From positions 1 through 64,000 of the forward strand of contig CAJOHE010000007.1 of NCBI GenBank assembly GCA_905234495.1: a DNA stretch of 64,000 bases, written 5' to 3'. Positions 1 to 8,241 of the stretch are shown piece by piece. The DNA is from an uncultured Eubacterium sp. GTDB lineage: Bacteria > Bacillota > Clostridia > Oscillospirales > Acutalibacteraceae. How positions within the stretch are numbered: the stretch's first letter is position 1; the number at the start of each line of letters is the position of its first letter. The position numbers and the translations under genes are program-made. The notes below the pieces were generated by a model, which did no database searches, had not been told where the DNA came from, and was given only the letters and a program-made list of their open reading frames with translations.

Positions 1-75
1 AGGGCAGCTTCCCGGGAAAATAGGTCGATGCCGACATTACAAAGAACCACTAACTTCGGTTAGTGGTTTTTTTGT
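1..75 (+). ncRNA. 3' part of structured RNA unit, copy 1 (cut by window edge)
   Basis: Positions 2-54 match positions 233-285 almost base for base, giving a period of 231 bp. The segment carries the 3' strand of a closing stem (GGGCAGC), a small GUCG/CGAC hairpin, and an intrinsic terminator: 10-bp arms at 45-54 and 59-68 followed by a T run. The 5' half lies outside the window. Orientation is inferred from the terminator. The family was not recognised. Confidence 0.5.
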
Positions 76-92
76 AATATTTACACCAATCT

Positions 93-305
93 TTCAGGGT
101 GCTGCCCTCCAAGTATTACCTTTAGACACAAATCCCAACGACGGATACTTGTACCGTCGTTGAAAGGAGAAACATATGAAGTGATTTTCAGCAAAATCCT
201 TTTTGCCTCAATCACGGAATATGTTTGGACGCGGGCAGCTTCCCGGGAAAATAGGTCGATGCCGACATTACAAAGAACCACTAACTGCGGTTAGTGGTTT
301 TTTTC
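93..305 (+). ncRNA. Structured RNA unit, copy 2, with terminator
   Basis: A foldable region with no convincing ORF. GCTGCCC (101-107) pairs with GGGCAGC (233-239) and closes a junction. Inside it lie a perfect 9-bp hairpin (136-144 with 154-162) and a longer arm, in which AAACATAT (170-177) pairs with ATATGTTT (219-226) around GTGATT/AATCAC (181-186 with 210-215). Downstream are GTCG/CGAC (255-266) and a terminator with 10-bp arms (276-285 and 290-299) and a T run. The 5' end is uncertain and no clear promoter is seen, so the two copies may be processed from a longer transcript. SRP RNA, RNase P and tmRNA signatures were looked for and not found; a 6S-like RNA remains possible. Confidence 0.5.
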
Positions 306-335
306 AAAAAAAGACAGCCGAAAGGCTGTCTTTTC
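306..335. terminator. Bidirectional terminator
   Basis: AAAAGACAGCC and GGCTGTCTTTT flank a GAAA loop, giving an A-tract on one side and a T-tract on the other. It can end the minus-strand gene that stops at 336 and back up the RNA terminator just upstream. Confidence 0.75.
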
Positions 336-668
336 TTATATACTCTTTTTTCCTGCGATGTAGGTTGCGACAATTTTCGCGTCGCTTTCCTTAAGTATGT
401 TCTTGTCAAGCACGGCAAAATCTGCGCTTTCGCCCTCTCTGAGAACCCTGCAGCTTGCCTTTTTTGCATCGAGTACAAGCTTGTCGTTTACAAGCGGAAT
501 GACGGTGTAGCCGTCAAGCTCAACAATCTTTACCTTCGGGTCGTCGTAGCAGATAGGGGTGTTGAAGCCGATGTATTCAATCTTTTTGCCGTTTACAACG
601 AGAACGGAATAAACGTCCATTCGGTCGTTGAACGACAGAAAATCCGCGCCCTTATATACAGTAATCAT
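336..668 (-). CDS. Miniature amidohydrolase-like protein lacking the catalytic barrel
   Basis: 110 aa. The N-terminal ~55 residues (ending in a DGYTVIPLVND-type segment) resemble the first beta-sandwich half of YtcJ/imidazolonepropionase-type amidohydrolases. The last ~35 residues (GESADFAVLDKNIL, then a VATYIAGKK-like end) resemble the closing part of the same composite domain. The whole metal-binding TIM barrel that should lie between them is absent, including the HxH motif normally following the first half. The frame is open, with a GAGG motif before the ATG and a terminator after the stop. It is either an internally deleted remnant or a small protein that retained only the composite domain. 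It stands alone between the RNA units and the flavodiiron gene. No enzymatic activity is expected. Confidence 0.55.
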   Translation of the reverse strand: MITVYKGADFLSFNDRMDVYSVLVVNGKKIEYIGFNTPICYDDPKVKIVELDGYTVIPLVNDKLVLDAKKASCRVLREGESADFAVLDKNILKESDAKIVATYIAGKKSI

Positions 669-730
669 ATTAAAACCTCACTCGTTAAGTGTAAAAAGAT
701 AATAATACAAAGCGGGTAATTTGTCAATAA

Positions 731-1882
731 TTATTTAATCTCGTCGGCTAATTCCTCAAGAGCGGCGATGTCCGCGTCCTTAACCGTCGTTTTAATCGTA
801 ACGGTCTTTTCCGCAAACGTGATATTTTTCATCTGCTCAAATTCAGCCTTCATTGTCCTGATTGCAGACGGTGCCCACGAGCCGTTTTCAACAAGGGCAA
901 CCCTTCTGTTCTGGAACGCCTTGCTCTTTAAATGATGAATGAAATCGCTCATCGGGGCAAACACGCCCGCGTCGTAGCTTGAAGCCATACAGAGAAGCGT
1001 GCTGTGGCGGAAAGCGTCCTCAACGCACTCGGCAATATCGTCGCGCGAAAGGTCTGCAATCGCAACTCTCGGGCAGCCCTTTGCCTCAAGGATTTCCTTC
1101 ATCTTTTCAGCCGCGCCCGCGGTGTTGCCGTGGATTGAAGCGTATGCGATGAAAACGCCCTCGTTTTCGGGCTCGTATGCCGACCATGTGTTGTAGAGGT
1201 CGAGCACCTCGGGAATCGTGTCGGTAAGAATCGGGCCGTGAAGCGGGCAGATAACGTCAATGTCAAAAGCCGTAGCCTTTTTGAGAACTGCCTGAACCTG
1301 AGCGCCGTATTTGCCGACTATGTTAAAGTAGTACCTTCTCGCCTCGCACGACCATCCCTCGTCGGCGTCGATTGCGCCGAACTTGCCGAAAGCGTCAGCC
1401 GAGAAGAAAACCCTGTCCTTCTCATCGTAGCTCATCATAACCTCGGGCCAGTGAACCATGGGCGCCATAATAAAGGTGAGCGTGTGAGCGCCGAGCTCAA
1501 GCTTCTCGCCCTCAGCTACCGCGACAACTTTGTCCATGTCCACGTCGCAAAACTGCGGAAGCATCTGCTTTGCCTTTGCAGAGCACACGATTGTGATGTC
1601 GGGATAAAGCTCTGTCACAGCCGCAATACTTCCCGAGTGGTCGGGCTCAATGTGGTGCAAAACAAGATAGTCGGGCGTTTTGCCGCCGAGTTCATCCTTG
1701 AGATTTTCAAGCCACTTATCGCCGACTCTTTTGTCCGCGGTATCCATAATCGCGATTTTCTCGTCAAAGATGATGTATGAGTTGTATGCCATACCGTTTG
1801 GCACGATGTACTGGCTTTCAAAAAGGTCGAGCGTTCTGTCGCTCACGCCGATATATTTGATGTCATCAGTAATTTTTACCAT
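731..1882 (-). CDS. Flavodiiron protein (A-type flavoprotein)
   Basis: 383 aa when started at the ATG at 1882, which follows AGGAGG at the right spacing; an upstream in-frame ATG lacks a ribosome site. Residues ~1-245 form a metallo-beta-lactamase-like diiron domain with the H77-x-E79-x-D81-H82 motif. Residues ~250-383 form a flavodoxin domain with the FMN loop SIHGNTAG. Flavodiiron proteins reduce O2 to water, or NO to N2O, in the cytosol of anaerobes, with electrons from rubredoxin or ferredoxin. No rubredoxin domain is fused here. It is monocistronic, with its own promoter at 1908-1936. It fits functionally with the rubrerythrin and superoxide reductase near 39 kb. Confidence 0.93.
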   Translation of the reverse strand: MVKITDDIKYIGVSDRTLDLFESQYIVPNGMAYNSYIIFDEKIAIMDTADKRVGDKWLENLKDELGGKTPDYLVLHHIEPDHSGSIAAVTELYPDITIVCSAKAKQMLPQFCDVDMDKVVAVAEGEKLELGAHTLTFIMAPMVHWPEVMMSYDEKDRVFFSADAFGKFGAIDADEGWSCEARRYYFNIVGKYGAQVQAVLKKATAFDIDVICPLHGPILTDTIPEVLDLYNTWSAYEPENEGVFIAYASIHGNTAGAAEKMKEILEAKGCPRVAIADLSRDDIAECVEDAFRHSTLLCMASSYDAGVFAPMSDFIHHLKSKAFQNRRVALVENGSWAPSAIRTMKAEFEQMKNITFAEKTVTIKTTVKDADIAALEELADEIK

Positions 1883-1907
1883 ATCATTACCTCCTAAGAT
1901 ATAACTT

Positions 1908-1936
1908 ATAATATCATAAGAAAGGCATTTTATCAA
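1908..1936 (-). promoter_or_regulatory. Promoter of the flavodiiron gene
   Basis: Reading the minus strand, TTGATA (1936-1931) and TATTAT (1913-1908) are separated by 17 bp and lie ~25 bp ahead of the start codon. Confidence 0.6.
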
Positions 1937-1943
1937 CTGAATA

Positions 1944-2321
1944 TTACAAAATATTTTTGGGCGACACCGTCTGGTCGGTCTTGATTTGCTCGGACTGTAT
2001 CCTTGCCGAAAGAAGCTTGCTCTTCAGCGTTTCGTCGTGATTTTTCGCAAGGGATTTAAGCTCGTGAATCGTCACGTTAAACTCGTCAAGCCTGTTGTTG
2101 TAAAGCGTCATAGAAAGCGATTTGTATTCCCGCTGGTAGTATTCGTCAAGCTCGCAGCATATGCCGTAAGCCACGTCGTAGTCGCCCTTCCCGACGCATT
2201 CTTCCATACCGTCAAGGCAGTCGGTGACGGTGTCGTAAAAGCCGTTCAGGTTCATCTGCTCAAAAGTGCAGGCGGCAATAATCATCAATAAAAACGCCGC
2301 CGCGATATAAAGCCTTTTCAA
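1944..2321 (-). CDS. DUF4363 family protein
   Basis: 125 aa. A single hydrophobic N-terminal segment (residues ~3-17) acts as membrane anchor or signal peptide and is followed by a helical domain rich in Cys and acidic residues, typical of DUF4363 proteins. The TTG start overlaps the stop of the DUF421 gene by 4 bases and follows AAAGGATG, so the two are translationally coupled. DUF4363 proteins commonly sit beside YetF-type proteins in clostridia. Their molecular role is unknown; a function at the spore or cell membrane is inferred from context. Confidence 0.75.
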   Translation of the reverse strand: MKRLYIAAAFLLMIIAACTFEQMNLNGFYDTVTDCLDGMEECVGKGDYDVAYGICCELDEYYQREYKSLSMTLYNNRLDEFNVTIHELKSLAKNHDETLKSKLLSARIQSEQIKTDQTVSPKNIL

Positions 2322-2995
2322 TTTTTATCATCCTTTTCGATTATATATGCGTTGCCGCCGTCGTCCACCGTCATAAGAAAAACGTCTTCCGCGGTGGCGC
2401 TCTCGCCCGAGAGAAGAAGCTCAATTTGAGAAGTGCTGAGCACCTCGTTTCCGAAATACCTCGATACGGTTTTTCCGTCCATAACAACCGTGACGGGCAT
2501 CCCGTTTTCCTTTACTGTAAGGTTCATATCCTTCGGCGTGAGCGGTCTGTGTTCCGCCTTCGGAAGGACGGATATCGAGCCGTTTGTTTCCACAACCGCG
2601 TCCTCAATCTCATCAATATTGAAAAAGCCCCTCTGCCTCAGCGCGTCCACAAGGTCGTCGAGCGTGAAGCGCATTTCGCGAAGCAGGCGCTGATTTAGCT
2701 TTCCTCTGCGGATAATAAAAACGGGCTTTCCCTGAATGAGGTCGCGTATGCGGTAACTTTTCATCGACACCGCCGACACGGTTATTTCAAGCGACACGAA
2801 AAGCAGAATCGGAACAATGCTGTTTGCAAGGGGCATCGAGCTGTCCTCAAGCGGAACCGCCGCTATCGCGCTTATCAGAATTGTGATGACAAGCTCGTGA
2901 GGCTTGAGCTCGCCGACCTGCCTTTTCCCCATAATGCGAAGGGAAGCAATCACGAAAACATAGATGATAACCGCCCTGATAAATATTATCGTCAT
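2318..2995 (-). CDS. DUF421 (YetF-like) membrane protein
   Basis: 225 aa from the ATG at 2995, which follows GGGGTG; the alternative start 15 bases upstream has no ribosome site. About three membrane helices occupy residues 1-75 and contain the RIMGKRQVGELKPHELV signature of YetF proteins. Two small cytoplasmic beta-rich domains follow, with the RRGKLNQRLLREMRFTLDDL stretch typical of DUF421. YetF relatives occur in spore-associated operons such as the transposon-borne spoVA2mob, so a spore-membrane role is plausible. Divergent from gerA, with overlapping upstream regions. Confidence 0.85.
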   Translation of the reverse strand: MTIIFIRAVIIYVFVIASLRIMGKRQVGELKPHELVITILISAIAAVPLEDSSMPLANSIVPILLFVSLEITVSAVSMKSYRIRDLIQGKPVFIIRRGKLNQRLLREMRFTLDDLVDALRQRGFFNIDEIEDAVVETNGSISVLPKAEHRPLTPKDMNLTVKENGMPVTVVMDGKTVSRYFGNEVLSTSQIELLLSGESATAEDVFLMTVDDGGNAYIIEKDDKN

Positions 2996-3070
2996 ACGAA
3001 CACCCCGCAATTATTTTGTGCAGAAATGAATAGATTATTTTTCGTTGCAAAAAGTAAAAGGGGTGGTATT

Positions 3071-4528
3071 TTGGAACTGATTGACAGAAGCTGCGGCAAA
3101 AATCTCGAAGCCTTCAAAAGCGATTTCAAGGACTGTTCGGATTTTAACATAAAGGAATTCAGCCTCGACGGAACGAGGGCGTTTGTCTGTATAATGGACG
3201 GGCTCGTAAATTCGCTTGCTCTGTCCGAGCTTGTGATGGCGCCGCTTCTCAGCTACAGGGGCAGGGGCGGCGACCTCTTTGACGAGGTGAAGGAAAACGT
3301 GCTTCAGAGCGTTGAGATGAGCGAGGCTGAAAGCAGGGAAAAGGCATATTATTTTCTGATGAGCGGCTTTGCAGTCCTCGTTATCGACGGGTGCGACAGG
3401 GCGCTCGCGATGGGAATTCAGGGCTGGGTAAAGAGGGGAGTTGACGACCCTTCAAACGAGGCGAACGTCAAGGGCGCAAAGGAATGTTTTATCGAATGTC
3501 TCAACGACAACAAGGCGCTTCTGAGGAAAAGGCTCAAAACGCCCCACCTGAAACTCAGGCAGATTGAGCTTGGCAACAGCGCGAAAACAAGCGTGGTTAT
3601 CGCGTTTCTCGACGACAGGGCGCAGAGCGACCTCGTAAACGAAACCGAGCACAGAATACGAAGCGCAAACCTCAATACGCTAATTGATTACGGCGAGCTT
3701 GTCACCTTTCTCGACACGGACATAAAATCATTCTTTTCCTGCGTCGGCAACACCGAAAGGCCCGACGTTGCCGTGTCAAAGCTACTCGAAGGCAGGGTGG
3801 TGCTTCTTGTCGACGGCACACCCTTTGCAATCTATTTGCCCTATCTTTTCAGCGACAATTTTCAGTCACTCGACGACTACAACAACCCGCCTTTTTACGC
3901 GGGCTTCATAAGAATTATCAAGGCGTTCAGCTTTGTTCTGGCGGTCTTTCTGCCGTCAATCTACGTCGGGGTCGGCACCTTTCATCAGGAGCTGATGCCG
4001 ACAAATCTGCTCTACACAATCGCCGCCGAAGAGATAACGACGCCCTTTTCGCTGATGACCGAGGCGCTGCTTCTTCTCGTCTTTTACGAGATTATGAGGG
4101 AAGCGGGGCTGAGGCTTCCGCGCACAATCGGCCACGCCGTTTCAATCATAGGCGGAATCATCATAGGCGAAACGAGCGTTGAGGCAGGGCTAATCGGCGC
4201 GCCGATGCTCGTCGTTGTGGCGATGACCGCGATTGCTTCCTATGTGGTCTATCCGCTTTACGAGAGCGTGGCTGTGCTTCGTTTCATCTTCATCATAGTA
4301 GGCGGCATAGCGGGGCTCTACGGAATAATCATCGCGGCGGGCGTTCTCTTTGTGAATATCAGCACCCTGAGCCCCTACGGCGTTCCGCTGAGCGCGCCGC
4401 TTTCCCCCTACGACAGGGGCGCGGCTGACGATATGTTCCGCCGTGCCGACTGGCGCGTCCTCTCAAAGAGAAGGGTGCGAATTGACGAGCTGAGAGGTGT
4501 TTCCATTGACCTGGGCAAAACGGAATAA
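3071..4528 (+). CDS. gerA: GerA-family spore germination protein (A subunit)
   Basis: 485 aa using the TTG at 3071 behind AGGGGTGG; the open frame extends further upstream without another ribosome site. The N-terminal ~270 residues form the soluble region conserved in GerAA/SpoVAF (segments such as GRGGDLFDEVKENVLQSVE). From residue ~285 there are several membrane helices, then a polar tail rich in Pro and Arg. GerA subunits form the oligomeric channel of the inner-spore-membrane germinant receptor. First gene of a gerA-gerB-gerC operon whose reading frames overlap. The germinant cannot be read from sequence. Confidence 0.95.
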   Translation: MELIDRSCGKNLEAFKSDFKDCSDFNIKEFSLDGTRAFVCIMDGLVNSLALSELVMAPLLSYRGRGGDLFDEVKENVLQSVEMSEAESREKAYYFLMSGFAVLVIDGCDRALAMGIQGWVKRGVDDPSNEANVKGAKECFIECLNDNKALLRKRLKTPHLKLRQIELGNSAKTSVVIAFLDDRAQSDLVNETEHRIRSANLNTLIDYGELVTFLDTDIKSFFSCVGNTERPDVAVSKLLEGRVVLLVDGTPFAIYLPYLFSDNFQSLDDYNNPPFYAGFIRIIKAFSFVLAVFLPSIYVGVGTFHQELMPTNLLYTIAAEEITTPFSLMTEALLLLVFYEIMREAGLRLPRTIGHAVSIIGGIIIGETSVEAGLIGAPMLVVVAMTAIASYVVYPLYESVAVLRFIFIIVGGIAGLYGIIIAAGVLFVNISTLSPYGVPLSAPLSPYDRGAADDMFRRADWRVLSKRRVRIDELRGVSIDLGKTE

Positions 4529-5543
4529 AATCGCGCCGCAAAGCGTGTTTTACCTGCTATTCATATCAAGAGTTGCGGCGTTTATACTATTAAGCTTTCA
4601 GGGTGCGGAACCCGACAGCGGACTGCTTGTGAGCGTAATTCTGTCAATCCCCGCAGGGCTTGTCCTCTCTGTTCCCGCAATCCTTTGCGTTTCAAAAAGA
4701 AAAAATCCGCTTGAGAGCGGATGCGTTTCGGGAATATACGGCGTTCTCTTTTCGGCGTATACGGGTGTAGCCGTGTATGAGCTCACGCTCTTTTGCAGGT
4801 ACGCGCTCGGCGCGTACTCGAAAAACGTCATCCTTGCGGTGATGATAATTGCGGCGGTCTGCTACTGCGCAAGCCTCGGTATAGAGGGCGTCTCACGCTT
4901 TTCGGGTTTCGCGTTTCTGCTCTTTGCGGGCGGGATAACCGTCCTTCTCGCTCTCAATTTCAGCGAGGGCGAGGTCATAAGAATTATGCCGATAAGCCTT
5001 GATAAAACAAGCGCGGTAAACCGCACGGTTTTCATCAGTACGTCGATGAGCGAGCTTGCCGCATATCTCTCGGTGAGCCGCAGGGTGAACGGCAAAAGCG
5101 CAAAGCCCGTCGTTCTTTTCGAGCTTCTTTCGGGTGGGGTAATTCTCTTAATCGGCGTTACGGTTTTCGCCGTTCTCGGCGCCGCCGCGCAGAGCTTTGC
5201 CTACCCCGTTTTCACTCTTTCTCAGACCGCGACAATCGGCGGGTTTGAAAGGCTTGACGCGATTTTTTCATCCGTTTTCATTCTCGCGGGTTTTCTCAGG
5301 TGCGCCCTTTTCGGCTACTGCGCGGTCAGCTCTTTTCGCACGGAAAAGGGAAAAACTTCCGCGTTTTTCTGCGGCGCGCTCTCGCTTTTTGCTTATTTTA
5401 TCCTTATTATTACAAACGCAAAACAGGATTATGTCAATATTTTTCACACAGCAACCTTCGCGGTGTTCGCGGTTTTGCTGCCCCTTCTTTGGCTGATTTT
5501 TAAAAAGAGAAACGCAGGTGACGAGTTAATTGAAACCCTTTAA
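4506..5543 (+). CDS. gerB: GerB-family germinant permease subunit
   Basis: About 345 aa. It overlaps the end of gerA. The TTG at 4506 follows GAGAGGTG at a good distance, so I prefer it to a GTG at 4497 that lies inside that motif. Around ten hydrophobic helices span the protein, as in the APC-superfamily spore germination permeases (GerAB). The B subunit is the ligand-recognising part of the germinant receptor in the inner spore membrane. The short overlap with gerA points to coupled translation and equal dosage. Confidence 0.92.
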   Translation: MTWAKRNKIAPQSVFYLLFISRVAAFILLSFQGAEPDSGLLVSVILSIPAGLVLSVPAILCVSKRKNPLESGCVSGIYGVLFSAYTGVAVYELTLFCRYALGAYSKNVILAVMIIAAVCYCASLGIEGVSRFSGFAFLLFAGGITVLLALNFSEGEVIRIMPISLDKTSAVNRTVFISTSMSELAAYLSVSRRVNGKSAKPVVLFELLSGGVILLIGVTVFAVLGAAAQSFAYPVFTLSQTATIGGFERLDAIFSSVFILAGFLRCALFGYCAVSSFRTEKGKTSAFFCGALSLFAYFILIITNAKQDYVNIFHTATFAVFAVLLPLLWLIFKKRNAGDELIETL

Positions 5544-6624
5544 AACGCTTACGGTAATAGCCCTTCTCTGCGCGGTGCTCTCGTCGTATTTCTCGCCCGT
5601 CCACCTCAGGGACCTGGTGATAATCGAGGGTGTGGGAATCGACGTTTCCGACGGCGCGTTAAACATAGGCGTTCAGCTTCTGAACACCAATTCCGTCGAT
5701 GCGTCAAAGAGCACTTCGCAGGACAATTCGACCGTGATTCTCGAACAGACGGGAAACGACGTCGCCGCCTGTCTTTCGCAGCTGCAAACCCTTCTTTCAA
5801 AGGATATGTACTTCGGTCACAACAAGCTTCTCATCATCAGCAGGGAAGCGGCGGAAAGCGCACTTGCGGAAAACCTTCCGTTTCTCATTGAAAGCGTGAA
5901 TTCCCGCGCGGATATCGCAATCTGCATCTCGCAGTGCAGCGCCTCCGATATTCTCAAAAGTCCCGAAAACAATTCGCGGGTGCCGTGCGAAAACATCGTG
6001 AGGCTGATTAAAAATAACGAAAAGGACGGCGGCTGCGTTTATGTGACCGCCGCGCAGGCGCTCGATTTATTCTGCGACGAAACGTCCGATTTGCTTCTGC
6101 CCGTCCTCGGTTACAGCGAGGATGACAGGGTGGTATACTGCTACGGCATCGCCCTTTTCGACGGCGGCAGGCTAAGGAAAATTGTCAGGGCTCAGGACGC
6201 CGACGGGCTTCTTATGATGCTCGGCAGAGTGAAAAAGTTCACGCTTCAGCTTTACACCGAAGAGGCGGGAAAGGTCAGCGCCGAGCTGACGTCGTTTCGG
6301 GCGGAACCGACCGTAAAGCTGACCGATTCGGGCGCCGAATACTCGCTTGATATCAGCTTTAAGGCAGATATTCTGTCTGCGGAAAACGTCGCCCCCGCAG
6401 CGATGAGCAGCGAGGAAACCGAGGTTATAAAAAGGCGGATTGAAGAGTACGCCGAAAGCGAGTGTCTGCGTATGTTCAGGGCGTGTCAGCAGGCGGGCTG
6501 CGACTGTCTCGGTGCAGGCAGGATGCTCGCGCTCGTTTCTTCCGCTGAATACGAAACGGCGAGGGGCGAGTGGAACGACTATTTCAGAAATATGAGCGTA
6601 TCAATAAACGCCGACGCTGAGTGA
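5530..6624 (+). CDS. gerC: GerC-family germination protein without a lipobox
   Basis: 364 aa from a TTG start overlapping gerB by 14 bases. The fold matches GerAC: after the N-terminal hydrophobic helix comes the GVGID motif, then three domains and a C-terminal region with the EEYAESECLRMF-type helix. Usual GerAC proteins are lipoproteins with a GCW(D/N) lipobox just before that region. Here the segment reads AVLSSYFSPVHLRDL; the only nearby Cys is in ALLCA, a poor lipobox. The protein may stay anchored through an uncleaved helix or be attached by the B subunit. Everything else looks intact. Confidence 0.92.
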   Translation: MKPFKTLTVIALLCAVLSSYFSPVHLRDLVIIEGVGIDVSDGALNIGVQLLNTNSVDASKSTSQDNSTVILEQTGNDVAACLSQLQTLLSKDMYFGHNKLLIISREAAESALAENLPFLIESVNSRADIAICISQCSASDILKSPENNSRVPCENIVRLIKNNEKDGGCVYVTAAQALDLFCDETSDLLLPVLGYSEDDRVVYCYGIALFDGGRLRKIVRAQDADGLLMMLGRVKKFTLQLYTEEAGKVSAELTSFRAEPTVKLTDSGAEYSLDISFKADILSAENVAPAAMSSEETEVIKRRIEEYAESECLRMFRACQQAGCDCLGAGRMLALVSSAEYETARGEWNDYFRNMSVSINADAE

Positions 6625-6737
6625 AATATATTCACAACAGACGAGGCTTCCTCGCTTTTGCCGAGAAAACACACTGCGGCGGGGACGGCGATTGTCAGCG
6701 TAATCATAACCGCATAAATGACTGCAAGCTTCTTCAA
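6579..6737 (-). pseudogene. Small antisense ORF, possible N-terminal remnant of a SpoIID-like gene
   Basis: A 52-codon frame starts at TTG 6737 behind a perfect AGGAGG and encodes a basic start, one hydrophobic helix (LAVIYAVMITLTIAVPAAV) and ~28 further residues. It ends inside the 3' end of gerC. The helix-plus-Pro start resembles the N-terminus of SpoIID-type lytic transglycosylases, but the similarity is weak and nothing of the catalytic domain follows. It could be a truncated gene or a genuine small membrane protein. The citrate synthase promoter overlaps its ribosome site. Confidence 0.3.
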
Positions 6738-6749
6738 ATTCTTTCCTCC

Positions 6750-6778
6750 TTGACTTTAAATAAAAATAAATGTATAAT
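6750..6778 (+). promoter_or_regulatory. Promoter of citrate synthase
   Basis: TTGACT (6750-6755), a 17-bp spacer and TATAAT (6773-6778). An AT-rich leader of ~75 bases follows before the ribosome site AAAGGAG. Confidence 0.7.
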
Positions 6779-6857
6779 AATATGACTATCTCAAAAATAT
6801 TATACTATTGATTTTTTAGAAATATTATTATATAACAGCGGAAAGGAGATTGAAAAT

Positions 6858-8225
6858 ATGCCTTCAAGTTATATTTCACCCATTTCTATGGACGCGCTTT
6901 CAAGCCTTTGCAATCAGCTTGACGAAAACAACCAGATACAGGTAAGCGACTATAAAAAATACCACGTTAAAAGAGGTCTGCGAAACGAGGATAACACCGG
7001 CGTTATGGCAGGTCTTACCCGCATATGCTCTGTTGAGGGCTATTTCATCCTCGACGGCGAGAGGGTTCCGAAGGAAGGTAAGCTTTCCTACAGGGGATAC
7101 GATATCAACGACATAGTCAACAGCACTATTGAGGACGACCGTTTCGGCTTTGAAGAGGTTGTATGGATTCTTCTCTTCGGCACGCTTCCGACTGCAAATC
7201 AGCTCGAAAGTCTTCACGAGGTTCTTGCCGAGTGCAGAGCCCTGCCCGACGAGTTTGTTGAGGACATCATAATGAAGCAGGCGTCAAAGGACATTATGAA
7301 CAAGATGTCGCGCTGCATTATGGCGCTTTATTCCTACGACGAAAACCCGGACGACACCTCGATTCCGAACGTTTTGCGCCAGTCGCTTCAGCTTATCGCA
7401 CAGATGCCGACGATTATGAACAGCGCGTATCAGGTTAAGCGCAGGGCGTTTGACGACAAGACGATGTTCCTTCACCCGATTAAAAAAGAACAGACCACGG
7501 CTGAGTACATTCTCAACCAGCTTCGCGCCGACAAGAAGTTCACCCGCGAAGAGGCAAAGCTTCTCGACATCTGCTTAATGCTTCACGCAGACCACGGCGG
7601 CGGTAACAACTCGACCTTCTCAACAAGAGTTCTCACCTCAAGCGGAACTGATACATATTCTGCAATCACTGCGGGCTTAGGTTCTCTCAAGGGACCCAAG
7701 CACGGCGGCGCAAATCTTCGCGTTGCAAGACAGATGAGGGAAATTATGGAAAACGTTTCCGACCCGACGGACGCCGCTCAGTTCAGGGATTACCTTGTCA
7801 AGGTTATGAAAAAAGAGGCGGGCGACGGCACGGGACTTGTCTACGGTATGGGACACGCGGTCTACACCAAGTCCGACCCGAGAGCTCTCATCCTCAAGGA
7901 AAACGCGAGAAAGTTCGCATACGAGAAGGGCTTTGAAAAGGAATTCAAAACGCTTGAAAACATCGAGCTTCTCACCCCCGAGGTATTCGCCGAGGTGAGG
8001 GGAATTGAAAAGGCGATGTGCGCAAACGTTGACCTTTATTCAGGTCTTGTTTACAAGGTTCTCGGAATTCCCGAGGATTTATACACTCCGCTCTTTGCAA
8101 CCGCCAGAATTGCGGGCTGGTGCGCTCACAGGCTCGAGGAACTCACCTCCGCAGGCAAGATTATGCGCCCCGCCTACAAGAGCGTAAGCAAGCCGACCGA
8201 ATTTATCAGAATCGCTGACAGATAG
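6858..8225 (+). CDS. gltA: Citrate synthase
   Basis: 455 aa. Condenses oxaloacetate and acetyl-CoA to citrate, feeding 2-oxoglutarate and glutamate synthesis in an anaerobe with an incomplete cycle. Catalytic elements are visible: LMLHADHGGG near residue 242, GMGHAVYTKSDPRA near residue 331, and the Asp of NVDLYSG near residue 390. There is a ~50-residue N-terminal extension before GLTRICSVEG. It has its own promoter and a good ribosome site (AAAGGAG). No aconitase or isocitrate dehydrogenase lies nearby, so 2-methylcitrate synthase cannot be fully excluded, though the motifs fit citrate synthase. Confidence 0.93.
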   Translation: MPSSYISPISMDALSSLCNQLDENNQIQVSDYKKYHVKRGLRNEDNTGVMAGLTRICSVEGYFILDGERVPKEGKLSYRGYDINDIVNSTIEDDRFGFEEVVWILLFGTLPTANQLESLHEVLAECRALPDEFVEDIIMKQASKDIMNKMSRCIMALYSYDENPDDTSIPNVLRQSLQLIAQMPTIMNSAYQVKRRAFDDKTMFLHPIKKEQTTAEYILNQLRADKKFTREEAKLLDICLMLHADHGGGNNSTFSTRVLTSSGTDTYSAITAGLGSLKGPKHGGANLRVARQMREIMENVSDPTDAAQFRDYLVKVMKKEAGDGTGLVYGMGHAVYTKSDPRALILKENARKFAYEKGFEKEFKTLENIELLTPEVFAEVRGIEKAMCANVDLYSGLVYKVLGIPEDLYTPLFATARIAGWCAHRLEELTSAGKIMRPAYKSVSKPTEFIRIADR

Positions 8226-8241
8226 GCGAAAGGAATAAAAA

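Noticed and set aside
1..310. SRP RNA, RNase P RNA or tmRNA as identity of the tandem RNA units
   Set aside because: The conserved GGAA-loop region of SRP RNA, the P4 elements of RNase P and the tRNA-like end of tmRNA are not present.
1238..1780. 180-codon plus-strand frame opposite the flavodiiron gene
   Set aside because: The minus-strand flavodiiron protein has clear motifs, promoter and ribosome site; the opposite frame has none.
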